Positions 11,692-19,870 of a DNA stretch of 49,878 nt are shown here, piece after piece. The first letter of the stretch is position 1; each line of letters begins with the position of its first letter. The translations under genes were made by a program, and so were the position numbers. The notes beneath the pieces are model-generated. The model made no database searches. It was not told where the DNA came from and saw only the letters and a list, made by a program, of their open reading frames with translations. Origin of the DNA: Galbitalea sp. SE-J8 (GTDB lineage Bacteria > Actinomycetota > Actinomycetes > Actinomycetales > Microbacteriaceae); the NCBI RefSeq assembly GCF_030345695.1, contig NZ_JAUASV010000024.1, positions 1-49,878 of the forward strand. Direction: 5' to 3'.

Positions 11692-12882
11692 ATGTCGCTG
11701 CGCCTGTTCACGTCCGAATCCGTGACGGAGGGGCACCCCGACAAGATCTGCGACCAGGTCTCCGACTCGATCCTCGACGCGCTGCTCACGGTCGATCCGG
11801 CCGCCCGGGTCGCCGTCGAGACGCTCGTCACGACCGGGCTCGTGCACGTCGCGGGCGAGGTCACGACCTCGGGCTACGTCGACATCCCGGGCATCGTGCG
11901 CCGCCGCATCACGGACATCGGCTACACGTCGAGCGACGTCTGGTTCGACGGCCGCTCGTGCGGCGTGAGCGTGTCGATCGGCGAGCAGTCGCCCGACATC
12001 GCGCAGGGCGTGGACCACGCGTTCGAGACGCGCGAGGGCACCTCGACGGATGCCGTGGACGAGCAGGGCGCGGGCGACCAGGGCATCATGTTCGGCTACG
12101 CCACGCGCGAGACCCCGCAGCTCATGCCGCTGCCGATCTGGGTCGCGCACCGCCTCGCGGAGCGTCTCGCGGAGGTGCGCAAGTCGGGTCAGGTCGACTA
12201 CCTGCGTCCCGACGGCAAGACGCAGGTCACCGTCGGCTACGAGGGCAGCGTGCCGAAGACGATCGAGACGGTCGTCGTCTCCACCCAGCACTCGCCCTCG
12301 ATCAGCACGGGCGACCTCCGCGCCGCGATCGACGAGCTCGTCATCGCGCCCGTGCTCGACTCGCTCGACCTCGACTCCGCCGCGCGCGAGACGCTCGTCA
12401 ACCCGACCGGCGTGTTCCACATCGGCGGCCCGCAGGGGGATGCCGGCCTGACCGGACGCAAGATCATCGTCGACACGTACGGCGGCGCGTCGCGCCACGG
12501 CGGCGGCGCGTTCAGCGGCAAGGACCCGTCGAAGGTCGACCGTTCCGCCGCGTACGCGATGCGCTGGGTCGCGAAGAACGCGGTCGCGGCCGGTCTCGCC
12601 GACCGCCTCGAGGTGCAGATCGCGTACGCGATCGGCAAGGCAGCGCCCGTGGGCCTCTACGTCGAGACGTTCGGCACCGGGCACGTTCCCGACGACACGA
12701 TCGTGGAGGCGCTGCGCGAGGTGTTCGACCTGCGCCCGGCCGCGATCATCCGCGACCTCGACCTGCTGCGCCCGATCTACGCGCAGACCGCCGCCTACGG
12801 TCACTTCGGGCGCGAGCTGCCCGACTTCACCTGGGAGCGGCTCGACCGCGTCGACGACCTGCGCGCCGCAGCGCGGCTGTAG
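11692..12882 (+). CDS. metK: S-adenosylmethionine synthetase
   Basis: Makes S-adenosylmethionine from methionine and ATP. The N terminus [17 protein letters not shown] contains the ATP-binding histidine; [12 protein letters not shown] (about residue 124) and the glycine-rich [17 protein letters not shown] (about 267) are the two MetK signatures. 396 residues is full length. GAAGGA at 11679 is the ribosome binding site. It lies between coaBC and priA, separated from the latter by 2 bp. Confidence 0.97.
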   Translation: MSLRLFTSESVTEGHPDKICDQVSDSILDALLTVDPAARVAVETLVTTGLVHVAGEVTTSGYVDIPGIVRRRITDIGYTSSDVWFDGRSCGVSVSIGEQSPDIAQGVDHAFETREGTSTDAVDEQGAGDQGIMFGYATRETPQLMPLPIWVAHRLAERLAEVRKSGQVDYLRPDGKTQVTVGYEGSVPKTIETVVVSTQHSPSISTGDLRAAIDELVIAPVLDSLDLDSAARETLVNPTGVFHIGGPQGDAGLTGRKIIVDTYGGASRHGGGAFSGKDPSKVDRSAAYAMRWVAKNAVAAGLADRLEVQIAYAIGKAAPVGLYVETFGTGHVPDDTIVEALREVFDLRPAAIIRDLDLLRPIYAQTAAYGHFGRELPDFTWERLDRVDDLRAAARL

Positions 12883-12884
12883 CC

Positions 12885-14909
12885 ATGGCCGGGAGCGTCG
12901 CGCGCGTTCTCGTGGACTCGCCGCTGCCGCAGCTCGACAGGCTGTTCGACTACCGGGTGCCCGACGCGCTCGCGGCGGATGCCGTGCCCGGGGCGCGCGT
13001 GACCGTGCCGCTGCGCTCGGCCGGCCGCACGAGCGCGGGCTGGATCGTCGAGCTCGCCGAGTCGGCCGACTTCGCGGGCGCGCTCAGCGAGCTCGACTCG
13101 GTCGTGTCTCCCGTGGCCGTGCTCACCCCCGAGGTGTGGCGCCTCGCGCGCGCGGCGGCGACGCGCGCGGCGGGCAACGCGAGCGACATCCTGCGGGTGG
13201 CGATTCCCGCTCGCCAGGTCCGCGTGGAGAAGAAGTGGCTCGCCGGGCACGCCACCTCGACCGAGCGCGCCCCGCGGATCGAGCCCGCCGAGACCCCGGC
13301 CGCCGCACACGTGCCGGTGCGCGCGATCCGTGCTGGCGGTCGAGCCGCATCCGTCCCCGGCTATCCGCACCTCGCGCAGGCCGTCGCGGCCCACGCCCGC
13401 GTCGCGGTCGACGCGATCCCCGGCGTCGTCGACGCGGGCGGCACATGGGTCGGCGCCTGGGCGCGCACCCTCGCCGAACTCGCCGCGGCGACGCTCGCGC
13501 GCGGGGAGTCCGCGATCCTCGTCGTGCCCGACCACCGCGACCAGCGGCAGCTCGAGGCCGCGCTCGCGCAGCTCGTCGACCCGGGCGACATCGCGCCGCT
13601 CGACGCGAAGCAGCCGAACGCCGACCGCTACCGGCACTTCCTGCGGTGTCTCGAGCCGCGCCCCGTCGTCGCCGTCGGCACCCGGTCGGCCGTGTACGCG
13701 CCGGCCCACGACCTCGGCCTCGTCGCGATCTGGGACGACGGCGATCCGCTGCACGCCGAACCGCTCGCGCCCTACGTGCACGCGCGCGACGCGGCCCTGC
13801 TGCGCCAGGAGCAGAGCGGATGCGCCCTCGTCGCCCTCGGCAACACCCGCAGCACCGACGTCGAGCGGCTCGTCGAGATCGGCTGGCTGCTCACGATGAG
13901 CCCCGAGCCCGCGGTGCTGCCGCGCGTCATCCCGACCGCGAGCGTCGTGACGGATGACGCGCGCGCCCCGTCCGCGCGCATCCCCTCGACCGCGTGGCGC
14001 GAGGCCAAGCTCGCGCTCGAGTCGGGTCCCGTGCTCGTGCAGGTGGCGCGGCCGGGCTACGCGCCGCGACTCGCGTGCGCGGACTGCGGGCGCAGCGCGC
14101 GCTGCCTGCGCTGCGAGGGGCCGCTGCACGTCGTGCGCCGGGGCGCGACGCCGTCGTGCCAGTGGTGCGGCGCGCTCGCCGTCGACTGGCGCTGCTCCAA
14201 CTGCGAGGGCACGCGGTTCCGCCTCGCTCGCGCCGGAAGCACGCGCACCGCGGAGGAGCTCGGCCGCGCCTTCCCCGGCGTGCGCATCATCCTCGCCGAC
14301 GGGGAGCACCCTGTGCTTGAGGTCGACGCCGAGCCGGCCCTCGTCGTCGCGACGCGCGGCGCCGAGCCGGTCGCGGCCGGCGGCTACCGGGCCGTCCTCC
14401 TGCTCGACGGCGAGAGCATGATCGCGCGGGAGAGTCTGCGCGTGAGCGAGGACTGCCTGCGCTGGTGGTCGAACGCGGCGGCGCTCGCGGCGCGGCGCGC
14501 GCCCGTCGTGCTCGTCGGCGTCGGGGGAGCGGTCGCCTCCGCGCTGAGCACCTGGCGGCAGGCGGACTTCGCGCGCAGCGAGCTCGCGGATCGGGCGGAG
14601 CTGCGCTTCCCGCCGGCGGTGCGCGTCGCATCCGTGACCGGTCGCGAGGCGCTCGTGAGCGAGACCATCGAGCGGCTCGACGTGCCGCCGGTCGACGTGC
14701 TCGGTCCGGTGTCGATCGGCGAGGGGAACGCGCGCACGATCGTGCGGTTCGACTTCGCCCGCGGCGCCGCGATCGCCGAGCAGCTCAAGGCGGAGACGGT
14801 GCGGCTCGCGACCGCGCGGCGCGCGCCGACGCTCCCGGGCCAGCGTCCGTCGCCGCGCCCGACGGTGCGCGTGCACGTGGACGACCAGGAGCCATTCCTC
14901 GACCTCTGA
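12885..14909 (+). CDS. priA: PriA-like primosomal protein lacking a working helicase
   Basis: PriA restarts stalled replication forks. The 674-residue protein has the PriA 3'-DNA-binding domain at the N terminus (VLVDSPLPQLDRLFDYRVP) and the zinc-binding strand with eight cysteines in four pairs, from CADCGRSARCLRC (residue 398) to CSNC (about 438). The Walker A lysine motif (GxGKT) of canonical PriA is absent, and the DEAH position reads as DDGD in IWDDGDPLHAE. Helicase motifs are thus degenerate, as reported for actinobacterial PriA, which probably acts as a loading scaffold rather than a motor. The ATG at 12885 is 2 bp after metK. The frame is open far upstream inside metK and coaBC, but that is not coding. 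Confidence 0.9.
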   Translation: MAGSVARVLVDSPLPQLDRLFDYRVPDALAADAVPGARVTVPLRSAGRTSAGWIVELAESADFAGALSELDSVVSPVAVLTPEVWRLARAAATRAAGNASDILRVAIPARQVRVEKKWLAGHATSTERAPRIEPAETPAAAHVPVRAIRAGGRAASVPGYPHLAQAVAAHARVAVDAIPGVVDAGGTWVGAWARTLAELAAATLARGESAILVVPDHRDQRQLEAALAQLVDPGDIAPLDAKQPNADRYRHFLRCLEPRPVVAVGTRSAVYAPAHDLGLVAIWDDGDPLHAEPLAPYVHARDAALLRQEQSGCALVALGNTRSTDVERLVEIGWLLTMSPEPAVLPRVIPTASVVTDDARAPSARIPSTAWREAKLALESGPVLVQVARPGYAPRLACADCGRSARCLRCEGPLHVVRRGATPSCQWCGALAVDWRCSNCEGTRFRLARAGSTRTAEELGRAFPGVRIILADGEHPVLEVDAEPALVVATRGAEPVAAGGYRAVLLLDGESMIARESLRVSEDCLRWWSNAAALAARRAPVVLVGVGGAVASALSTWRQADFARSELADRAELRFPPAVRVASVTGREALVSETIERLDVPPVDVLGPVSIGEGNARTIVRFDFARGAAIAEQLKAETVRLATARRAPTLPGQRPSPRPTVRVHVDDQEPFLDL

Positions 14910-14910
14910 G

Positions 14911-15034
14911 CCTCGCTGGTCGAGGAGCGCCCGGCGCCCCGCCTCGCTGGTCGAGCAGCGCCCGGCGCCCCGCCTCGCTGGTCGAGGAGCGCCCGGCGCC
15001 CCGTTCGCTGGTCGAGGAGCGCCCGGCGCGAAGC
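14911..15034. repeat. Four tandem 31-bp repeats downstream of priA
   Basis: A 31-bp unit beginning CCTCGCTGGTCGAGGAGCGC is repeated at 14911, 14942, 14973 and, partly diverged, 15004. It starts one base after the priA stop codon. The core GCTGGTCGAGGAGC is the reverse complement of the CTCCTCGACCAGC core in the arrays at 132-252 and 15081-15225. Confidence 0.85.
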
Positions 15035-15080
15035 GTCGGTCGCGTCTCGAGACCATGACGGATCTCTGTGGGGGGCGGGG

Positions 15081-15225
15081 TGGTCTCGGGACGCGACGCT
15101 CGCTGCGCTCACGGCGCTCCTCGACCAGCGGGGCGGCGCTCCTCGACCAGCGCGCGACGCTCCTCGACCGGCGGGGTAGCGCTCCTCGACCGGCGGGGGC
15201 GGCGCTCCTCGACCAGCGCGCGACG
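15081..15225. repeat. Inverted array of the same repeat family upstream of fmt
   Basis: Five copies of GCTCCTCGACC(A/G)GCG lie at about 21-23 bp spacing (near 15116, 15137, 15159, 15180 and 15203), preceded by a GGTCTCGGGACGC block shared with 153-165. They are inverted relative to the 14911-15034 array, so RNA crossing the gap could fold into a long imperfect stem. No coding sequence is credible between 14910 and 15249. Confidence 0.8.
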
Positions 15226-15249
15226 CGCGACCGGCGAGAATGGACCCCG

Positions 15250-16197
15250 ATGTCCCCCCTGCGCCTCCTCTTCGCCGGCAGTCCGGCCGCCGCCGTCCCG
15301 TCCCTCAAGGCGTTGATCGCGAGCGGGCACGATGTCGCCGCGGTGCTCACGCGCGCCGACTCGCCGCAGGGCCGCAAGCGCGTGCTCACGCCGACCCCGG
15401 TCGCCGCGCTCGCGGAGGAGCGCGGCATCCCGGTGCTCCGCGCGAACCGCATCGACGAGGCGACGACGCGCGCGATCGCCGACCTGCGGCCGGACCTCGG
15501 GGTGATCGTCGCCTACGGCGCCCTGCTGCGCGAACCGCTGCTGAGCACCCCGCGCCTCGGCTGGATCAACCTGCACTTCTCGCTGCTGCCGCGCTGGCGG
15601 GGCGCCGCCCCGGTGCAGCGGGCGATCATCGCGGGCGACGACGTCACGGGCGCGGCGGTGTTCCAGCTCGTGCCCGAGCTCGACGCGGGCGATGTCTACG
15701 GGCAGCTCACCGAGTCGATCGGCTCGCAGCAGACCGCGGGCAGCCTGCTCGAGCAGCTCAGCGGCAGCGGCGCGACGCTGCTCACCCGGGTCGTCGACGC
15801 TCTCGCCGTCGGCACCGCGCGCGCTGAGCCGCAGGCCGGCGACGTCACGCTCGCGCCGAAGCTCACGATCGCCGACGGGCTGATCGACTGGACGACGGAT
15901 GCCGCGTCCGCCCACGCGCGCATCCGCGGCGTCACCCCCGAGCCGGGCGCGTTCGCGCTGCTGTCGGGGGAGCGGTTCAAGATCCACCGGGCGGCGATCG
16001 CGCGGGACGTGCCGCGACCGGCGCCGGGGACGCTCGCGGCGAGCGGCGGACGCGTGCTCGTCGGCACGGCGACCGACCCGATCGAGCTGCTCGAGGTGCA
16101 GCCGGCGGGCAAGCGCCCGATGGGCGCCGCCGACTGGTGGCGCGGGCGCCCGGCCGACGCGCCGGACGCGTTCGACCCGGCCGGGGCATCCACATGA
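15250..16197 (+). CDS. fmt: Methionyl-tRNA formyltransferase
   Basis: Formylates the initiator Met-tRNA using 10-formyl-tetrahydrofolate. The 315-residue protein opens with RLLFAGSPAAAVPSL and has the catalytic block INLHFSLLPRWRGAAPVQ (about residues 101-118), followed by an oligonucleotide-binding C-terminal domain. ATG at 15250 is chosen because it begins the conserved N terminus; the frame upstream runs through repeats. GAGAAT at 15236, 8 bases before the ATG, could be a weak -10 giving a leaderless or near-leaderless message. The stop overlaps the rsmB start (ATGA). Confidence 0.95.
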   Translation: MSPLRLLFAGSPAAAVPSLKALIASGHDVAAVLTRADSPQGRKRVLTPTPVAALAEERGIPVLRANRIDEATTRAIADLRPDLGVIVAYGALLREPLLSTPRLGWINLHFSLLPRWRGAAPVQRAIIAGDDVTGAAVFQLVPELDAGDVYGQLTESIGSQQTAGSLLEQLSGSGATLLTRVVDALAVGTARAEPQAGDVTLAPKLTIADGLIDWTTDAASAHARIRGVTPEPGAFALLSGERFKIHRAAIARDVPRPAPGTLAASGGRVLVGTATDPIELLEVQPAGKRPMGAADWWRGRPADAPDAFDPAGAST

Positions 16198-17843
16198 GCG
16201 ACGACGCCGCGGAGGCACGGCCGGGCGGTGCACGGCGCCCGCGCCCGGGCCGGGCGGGCGCCGACGCCTCCGGGACGGCCGGACGTGCCGCCGATCCGTC
16301 GTCGGCGACGCCGGGAGCGGTGCCGCGCCCCGGTGACCCGCGGTCGGCGACACCCGACACGGGCGGTTCGCACTCGCCAGCGCCGCGCGCCGACGACCCG
16401 CCGCCGGCCGCGCCCCGCGCCAGACCGCGCGCCGGCGATCGACCGCCCGCCGCGGCGAGCGCGCGCCGCGTGGCCCTCGACGTCATCCGTGCGGTGCACG
16501 CGGACGACGCCTACGCGAACCTCCTGCTGCCGGCCCGCATCGCCCGCGCCCGGCTGAGCGCCGCCGACGCCGGCCTCGCGACCGAGCTGACCTACGGCAC
16601 GCTGCGGATGCAGGGCTACTACGACGTCATCATCGGCATCGCCGCGCGCCGGGACCCCACGCGCATCGACGCGCCCGTGCTCGACGTGCTGCGCCTCGCC
16701 GCGCATCAGCTGCTCGGCATGCGCGTACCCGCCCACGCCGCCGTCGACGAGGCGGTCGAGCTCACCCGCGCGATCGGCGCCCGCAGCGCGTCCGGCTTCG
16801 TCAACGGCGTGCTCCGCACGATCACGAGAACGGATGCCGCCGCCTGGCGCGAGCGCGCCCTCGCCACCGCGGGCACCGGGCTCGAGTCCCGGGCGATCGG
16901 CACGAGTCATCCGTCCTGGGTCGTCGAGGCGTTCACGCGCGCCCTCGACGCGGACGGACGCCTGCCCGGCGGCGACACGGCCGAGCTCGACGCCCTGCTC
17001 GCGGCGGACAACGACGCCCCGCGCGTCGCGCTCGTGGCGCTGCCCGGCCTCGAGGGCGTCGCCGAGCTCGTCGCCGCGAGCGGGGGAGTGCGGGCGCCCT
17101 ACTCTCCCGTCGCGGTGCGCGAGGTCGCGGGCGATCCTGCGGCCATCGACGCCGTGCGCGGCGGCACGGCCCGTGTGCAGGACGAGGGGTCGCAGCTCGC
17201 CGCCCTCGCGCTCAGCCGCGTGCGGGCGGTCGAGCCGGGCGAGCGCTGGCTCGACCTGTGCGCGGGACCCGGCGGCAAGGCGGCGCTCCTCGCGGCCGAG
17301 GCGCGACTCGGCGGCGCGCGGCTCACGGCGAACGAGCTCGTGCCCGCCCGGGCCGGGCTCGTCGAACGGGCGCTCACCGCGGCGTTCGGCGCCGACGCCC
17401 CCGAGGTCACGACGGGCGACGGCACGCTCGTCGGCGCCGCCGAGCCCGGGCGCTACGACCGCGTGCTGCTCGATGCGCCGTGCACGGGCCTCGGAGCGCT
17501 CCGCCGCCGGCCGGAGGCGCGCTGGCGCAAGCGCCCCGGGGACGTCGCCGAGCTCGCGGACGTCCAGTCGCGTCTGCTCGACTCGGCGATCGCGGCGACG
17601 CGCCCGGGCGGCGTCATCGCCTATGTGACGTGCTCACCGCATCCGGACGAGACGGTCGCGGTCGTCGAGAACGCGCTCGCGCGCCACGGCGACGCGATCG
17701 CCCTGATCGACACGCCCGAGGTGCTGCGCGCGATCAGCCGCGAGACGATCGACGTGCGCGGCGCGACGAACGCGCAGCTCTGGCCGCACGCGCACGGCAC
17801 CGACGCGATGTTCATCCAGCTGATCGCTAGGGTCGAGAGGTGA
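16194..17843 (+). CDS. rsmB: 16S rRNA (cytosine-967-C5)-methyltransferase RsmB with disordered N-terminal extension
   Basis: Methylates C967 of 16S rRNA with SAM. Residues 1-95 are a proline/alanine/arginine/glycine-rich low-complexity tail without known fold. A NusB-like RNA-binding domain follows (RRVALDVIRAVHADDAYAN, about 97-230), then the Rossmann methyltransferase with LDLCAGPGGK (about 353-362), the catalytic cysteine in DAPCTGLG and the second conserved cysteine in YVTCSPHPDE. At 549 residues it is about 70-100 longer than usual because of the tail. A downstream start near 16480 cannot be excluded, but the ATG at 16194 overlaps fmt in the coupled manner seen elsewhere here. Confidence 0.9.
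   Translation: MSDDAAEARPGGARRPRPGRAGADASGTAGRAADPSSATPGAVPRPGDPRSATPDTGGSHSPAPRADDPPPAAPRARPRAGDRPPAAASARRVALDVIRAVHADDAYANLLLPARIARARLSAADAGLATELTYGTLRMQGYYDVIIGIAARRDPTRIDAPVLDVLRLAAHQLLGMRVPAHAAVDEAVELTRAIGARSASGFVNGVLRTITRTDAAAWRERALATAGTGLESRAIGTSHPSWVVEAFTRALDADGRLPGGDTAELDALLAADNDAPRVALVALPGLEGVAELVAASGGVRAPYSPVAVREVAGDPAAIDAVRGGTARVQDEGSQLAALALSRVRAVEPGERWLDLCAGPGGKAALLAAEARLGGARLTANELVPARAGLVERALTAAFGADAPEVTTGDGTLVGAAEPGRYDRVLLDAPCTGLGALRRRPEARWRKRPGDVAELADVQSRLLDSAIAATRPGGVIAYVTCSPHPDETVAVVENALARHGDAIALIDTPEVLRAISRETIDVRGATNAQLWPHAHGTDAMFIQLIARVER
17828..17833 (+). promoter_or_regulatory. Candidate leaderless promoter for rpe inside the rsmB 3' end
   Basis: TAGGGT lies 6 bases before the rpe GTG, the spacing expected when the transcript begins at the start codon. 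It would give rpe expression independent of fmt-rsmB. Confidence 0.45.
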
Positions 17844-18520
17844 CCGCGCGCATCGAACCCAGCATCCTGGCCGCCGACTTCGTCAACATGCAGGCCGCGC
17901 TCGAGTCGATCGCGACCGCGGATGCCGTGCACGTCGACGTCATGGACAACCACTTCGTGCCCAACCTCACGTTCGGGCCGCAGATGGTCGGCCGGATCCA
18001 GGACACGAGTCCCGTGCCGCTCGACGTGCACCTCATGATCGACGACCCGGAGCGCTGGGCGCCCGGCTACGCCGAGCTCGGCGCGTTCAGCGTCACGTTC
18101 CACGCGGAGGCGGCGCGCGACGCGGTCGCGCTGGCCCGTCGCATCCGTTCGATCGGGTCGCGCGTCGGCATCGGGCTGAAGCCCGGAACGGATGCCGCCC
18201 CCTACCTCGACCTGCTCCCGGAGTTCGACCAGGTGCTCGTGATGACCGTCGAGCCGGGCTTCGGCGGGCAGTCGTTCATGGCCGACACGATGCCGAAGCT
18301 GCACGCGCTGCGCGAGGCCGTCGACCGGCACGGGCTCGACGTGTGGCTGCAGGTCGACGGGGGCATCGACGACACGACGATCGCGGTAGCGGCCGAGCAC
18401 GGCGCCGACACGTTCGTGGCCGGCTCGAGCGTGTTCCGGGGAGATCCCGCCGAGCGGATCGCGGCGCTGCGGGCAGCCGCGTCCGCCGCGTCGCACGCGC
18501 ATCCGGGCGGGGCCGCGTGA
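17840..18520 (+). CDS. rpe: Ribulose-phosphate 3-epimerase
   Basis: Interconverts ribulose 5-phosphate and xylulose 5-phosphate in the pentose phosphate pathway. TIM-barrel motifs are in order: IEPSILAADF at the N terminus, HVDVMDNHFVPN (metal ligands) at about 33-44, LDVHLMI at about 61-67, VMTVEPGFGGQ and the phosphate-binding VDGGI and AGSSVF. At 226 residues it is full length. The GTG start overlaps the rsmB stop by 4 bp. A 16-bp sequence containing the stop codon (18505-18520) is repeated at 18538-18553. Confidence 0.96.
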   Translation: MTARIEPSILAADFVNMQAALESIATADAVHVDVMDNHFVPNLTFGPQMVGRIQDTSPVPLDVHLMIDDPERWAPGYAELGAFSVTFHAEAARDAVALARRIRSIGSRVGIGLKPGTDAAPYLDLLPEFDQVLVMTVEPGFGGQSFMADTMPKLHALREAVDRHGLDVWLQVDGGIDDTTIAVAAEHGADTFVAGSSVFRGDPAERIAALRAAASAASHAHPGGAA

Positions 18521-18599
18521 CCGGCGGACCGCGTGACGGGCGGGGCCGCGTGATGGGCACGGCCCGGCCGACCCGCTCGCACGGCGAGAGCGGGCGGGC

Positions 18600-18836
18600 G
18601 TGAACCGCCCCCGCTTCGCGGCGATCGACGACGGCATGCTCCGTCGCCTGCGCGTGCTGTTCGCGTTCGTCGGCGTCGTCTGGACGGCCTTCGGGGTCGT
18701 GCGGATCGTGTACGCCACGAGCCTCGGCGGCCCGGTGCTGACCGCGATCGTGCTGGTGATCGGGCTGGGCTTCGTCACGGCATCCGTGCTCGCGCACGTC
18801 GAGCTGCGCGCCCGGGGTTCGGAAACTCAGGAGTAG
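18600..18836 (+). CDS. Small two-helix membrane protein
   Basis: A 78-residue protein with two predicted transmembrane helices (about residues 17-39 and 45-66) and a basic N terminus. I do not recognise a named family. The GTG start at 18600 has no good ribosome binding site. The final residues and stop codon (GSETQE then TAG) are supplied by the left arm of the inverted-repeat element at 18818-18903, so that element sets the C terminus of the gene. Confidence 0.6.
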   Translation: MNRPRFAAIDDGMLRRLRVLFAFVGVVWTAFGVVRIVYATSLGGPVLTAIVLVIGLGFVTASVLAHVELRARGSETQE

Positions 18837-18903
18837 CGCACCCGCCGCCCCCGAACGCCGCGGTGCGACGGCCGCGCGCCGCGACAACTCCTGAGTTTCC
18901 GAA
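18818..18903. repeat. Inverted-repeat element A, left of the FKBP gene
   Basis: TTCGGAAACTCAGGAGT (18818-18834) is repeated exactly inverted at 18887-18903, enclosing 52 bp of very GC-rich sequence. The whole is 86 bp. Its arm resembles that of element B at 19328-19410. The AT-richer arms stand out from their surroundings. Confidence 0.8.
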
Positions 18904-18920
18904 TGTGCGACGCTGGAGGC

Positions 18921-19295
18921 ATGGCTGACACCAACCGCACCAAGCCCGAGATCGAGTTCATCGAGGGCCCCGCTCCGACGGAGCTCGTCATCACCGACCT
19001 CATCGAGGGCGACGGCCCCGAGGCCGCGCCCGGCGCCACGGTCGACGTGCACTACGTCGGCGTCGACTTCGAGACCGGCGAGGAGTTCGACTCGTCGTGG
19101 AGCCGCGGCCAGTCGATCCAGTTCCCGCTGCAGGGCCTCATCAAGGGCTGGCAGGACGGCATCCCCGGCATGAAGGTCGGCGGCCGCCGACGGCTCGTCA
19201 CGCCCCCGGCGCTCGCGTACGGCCCGGCCGGCGGCGGGCACCGCCTCTCCGGTCGCACGCTCGTCTTCGTCATCGACCTGCTCGGCGTGAAGTAG
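18921..19295 (+). CDS. FKBP-type peptidyl-prolyl cis-trans isomerase
   Basis: Cytoplasmic prolyl isomerase of 124 residues with no signal peptide. The FKBP core is complete: [43 protein letters not shown] and ALAYG, ending in [10 protein letters not shown]. The ATG at 18921 is chosen over an in-frame ATG at 18903, which lies in the repeat arm. GGAGG is only one base from this ATG, too close for a normal ribosome binding site, whereas GACGCT six bases upstream could be a -10 for a leaderless message. It stands alone between two inverted-repeat elements. Confidence 0.93.
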   Translation: MADTNRTKPEIEFIEGPAPTELVITDLIEGDGPEAAPGATVDVHYVGVDFETGEEFDSSWSRGQSIQFPLQGLIKGWQDGIPGMKVGGRRRLVTPPALAYGPAGGGHRLSGRTLVFVIDLLGVK

Positions 19296-19327
19296 CCCGC
19301 GCCCAACCCGAGTCCCGAGACCGAGTT

Positions 19328-19410
19328 CCGAAAACTAAGGAGATCCCGCCGGGATCGCGCCCGAACCGCCCGGTTCGCGCAGCACCGGCGCGGATCTCCT
19401 TCGTTTTCGG
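19328..19410. repeat. Inverted-repeat element B, right of the FKBP gene
   Basis: CCGAAAACTAAGGAGATC (19328-19345) pairs with GATCTCCTTCGTTTTCGG (19393-19410) with one mismatch across 18 bp, around 47 bp containing a second small hairpin (GAACCG-CC-CGGTTC). Its arm shares the pattern CGnAAACTnAGGAG with element A. The size and design suggest members of one palindromic intergenic family; the hairpin may also terminate FKBP transcription. Confidence 0.8.
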
Positions 19411-19550
19411 ATGCACGCGCCGGTTCTCGCGCGCACGCGCCGACTCTCGCGCGCACGCGCCGGCACGGGTACGCGCCGGGTGCACGGATGCCGCCCCCGC
19501 ACCCCGGGACCGCCGCCCCCCGCGCCCCGGGACCGCCGCCCCCGCCCCGA
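19411..19550. repeat. Short tandem repeats upstream of hisE
   Basis: Three 20-bp units of the type CGCACGCGCCGGTTCTCGCG lie at about 19411-19470, followed by a C-rich pair of about 23-bp units containing CCCCGGGACCGCCG (19503-19546). No start codon with a plausible protein exists here. It fills the FKBP-hisE gap just before the hisE promoter. Confidence 0.6.
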
Positions 19551-19555
19551 CCCGG

Positions 19556-19561
19556 TACCCT
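19556..19561 (+). promoter_or_regulatory. Candidate leaderless promoter for the his-trp unit
   Basis: TACCCT lies exactly 6 bases before the hisE GTG, predicting transcription from the start codon and therefore no leader in which a his attenuator could form. Confidence 0.5.
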
Positions 19562-19567
19562 GGGAGC

Positions 19568-19831
19568 GTGAAGACGTTCGACGAGCTGTTCGCCGAGCTG
19601 ACCGAGAAGGCGGCGAACCGCCCCGAGGGCAGCGGCACCGTGGCGGAGCTCGATGCGGGTGTGCACTTCATCGGCAAGAAGATCGTCGAGGAGGCCGCCG
19701 AGGTCTGGATGGCGGCCGAGTACGAGAGCGACGACGACCTCGCGCTCGAGCTCAGCCAGCTCGTCTACCACGCCCAGGTGCTCATGGTCGCGAAGGGCCT
19801 CACCCCGGCGGACCTCTGGCGACATCTCTGA
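19568..19831 (+). CDS. hisE: Phosphoribosyl-ATP diphosphatase
   Basis: Second step of histidine synthesis, converting phosphoribosyl-ATP to phosphoribosyl-AMP. The 87-residue all-alpha MazG-like protein has the metal-binding acidic block [12 protein letters not shown] followed by [16 protein letters not shown]. Length is normal. GTG at 19568 is preferred because of the conserved [10 protein letters not shown] start. hisG follows after 39 bp containing a hairpin. Confidence 0.93.
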   Translation: MKTFDELFAELTEKAANRPEGSGTVAELDAGVHFIGKKIVEEAAEVWMAAEYESDDDLALELSQLVYHAQVLMVAKGLTPADLWRHL

Positions 19832-19850
19832 ACCCCGCCCCGTTCAGAGA
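19825..19850 (+). terminator. Hairpin at the hisE-hisG junction
   Basis: TCTCTGAAC (19825-19833) and GTTCAGAGA (19842-19850) form a perfect 9-bp stem with an 8-base C-rich loop. It includes the hisE stop codon. No U tract follows, so it may be a partial terminator or an mRNA processing or stability element rather than a full stop. Confidence 0.5.
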
Positions 19851-19870
19851 GTCCTAGCCGAAAGACACCC

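Noticed and set aside
14911-15225. Possible CRISPR array
   Set aside because: The units are direct tandem or inverted copies without unique spacers of constant length, and no cas genes are near.
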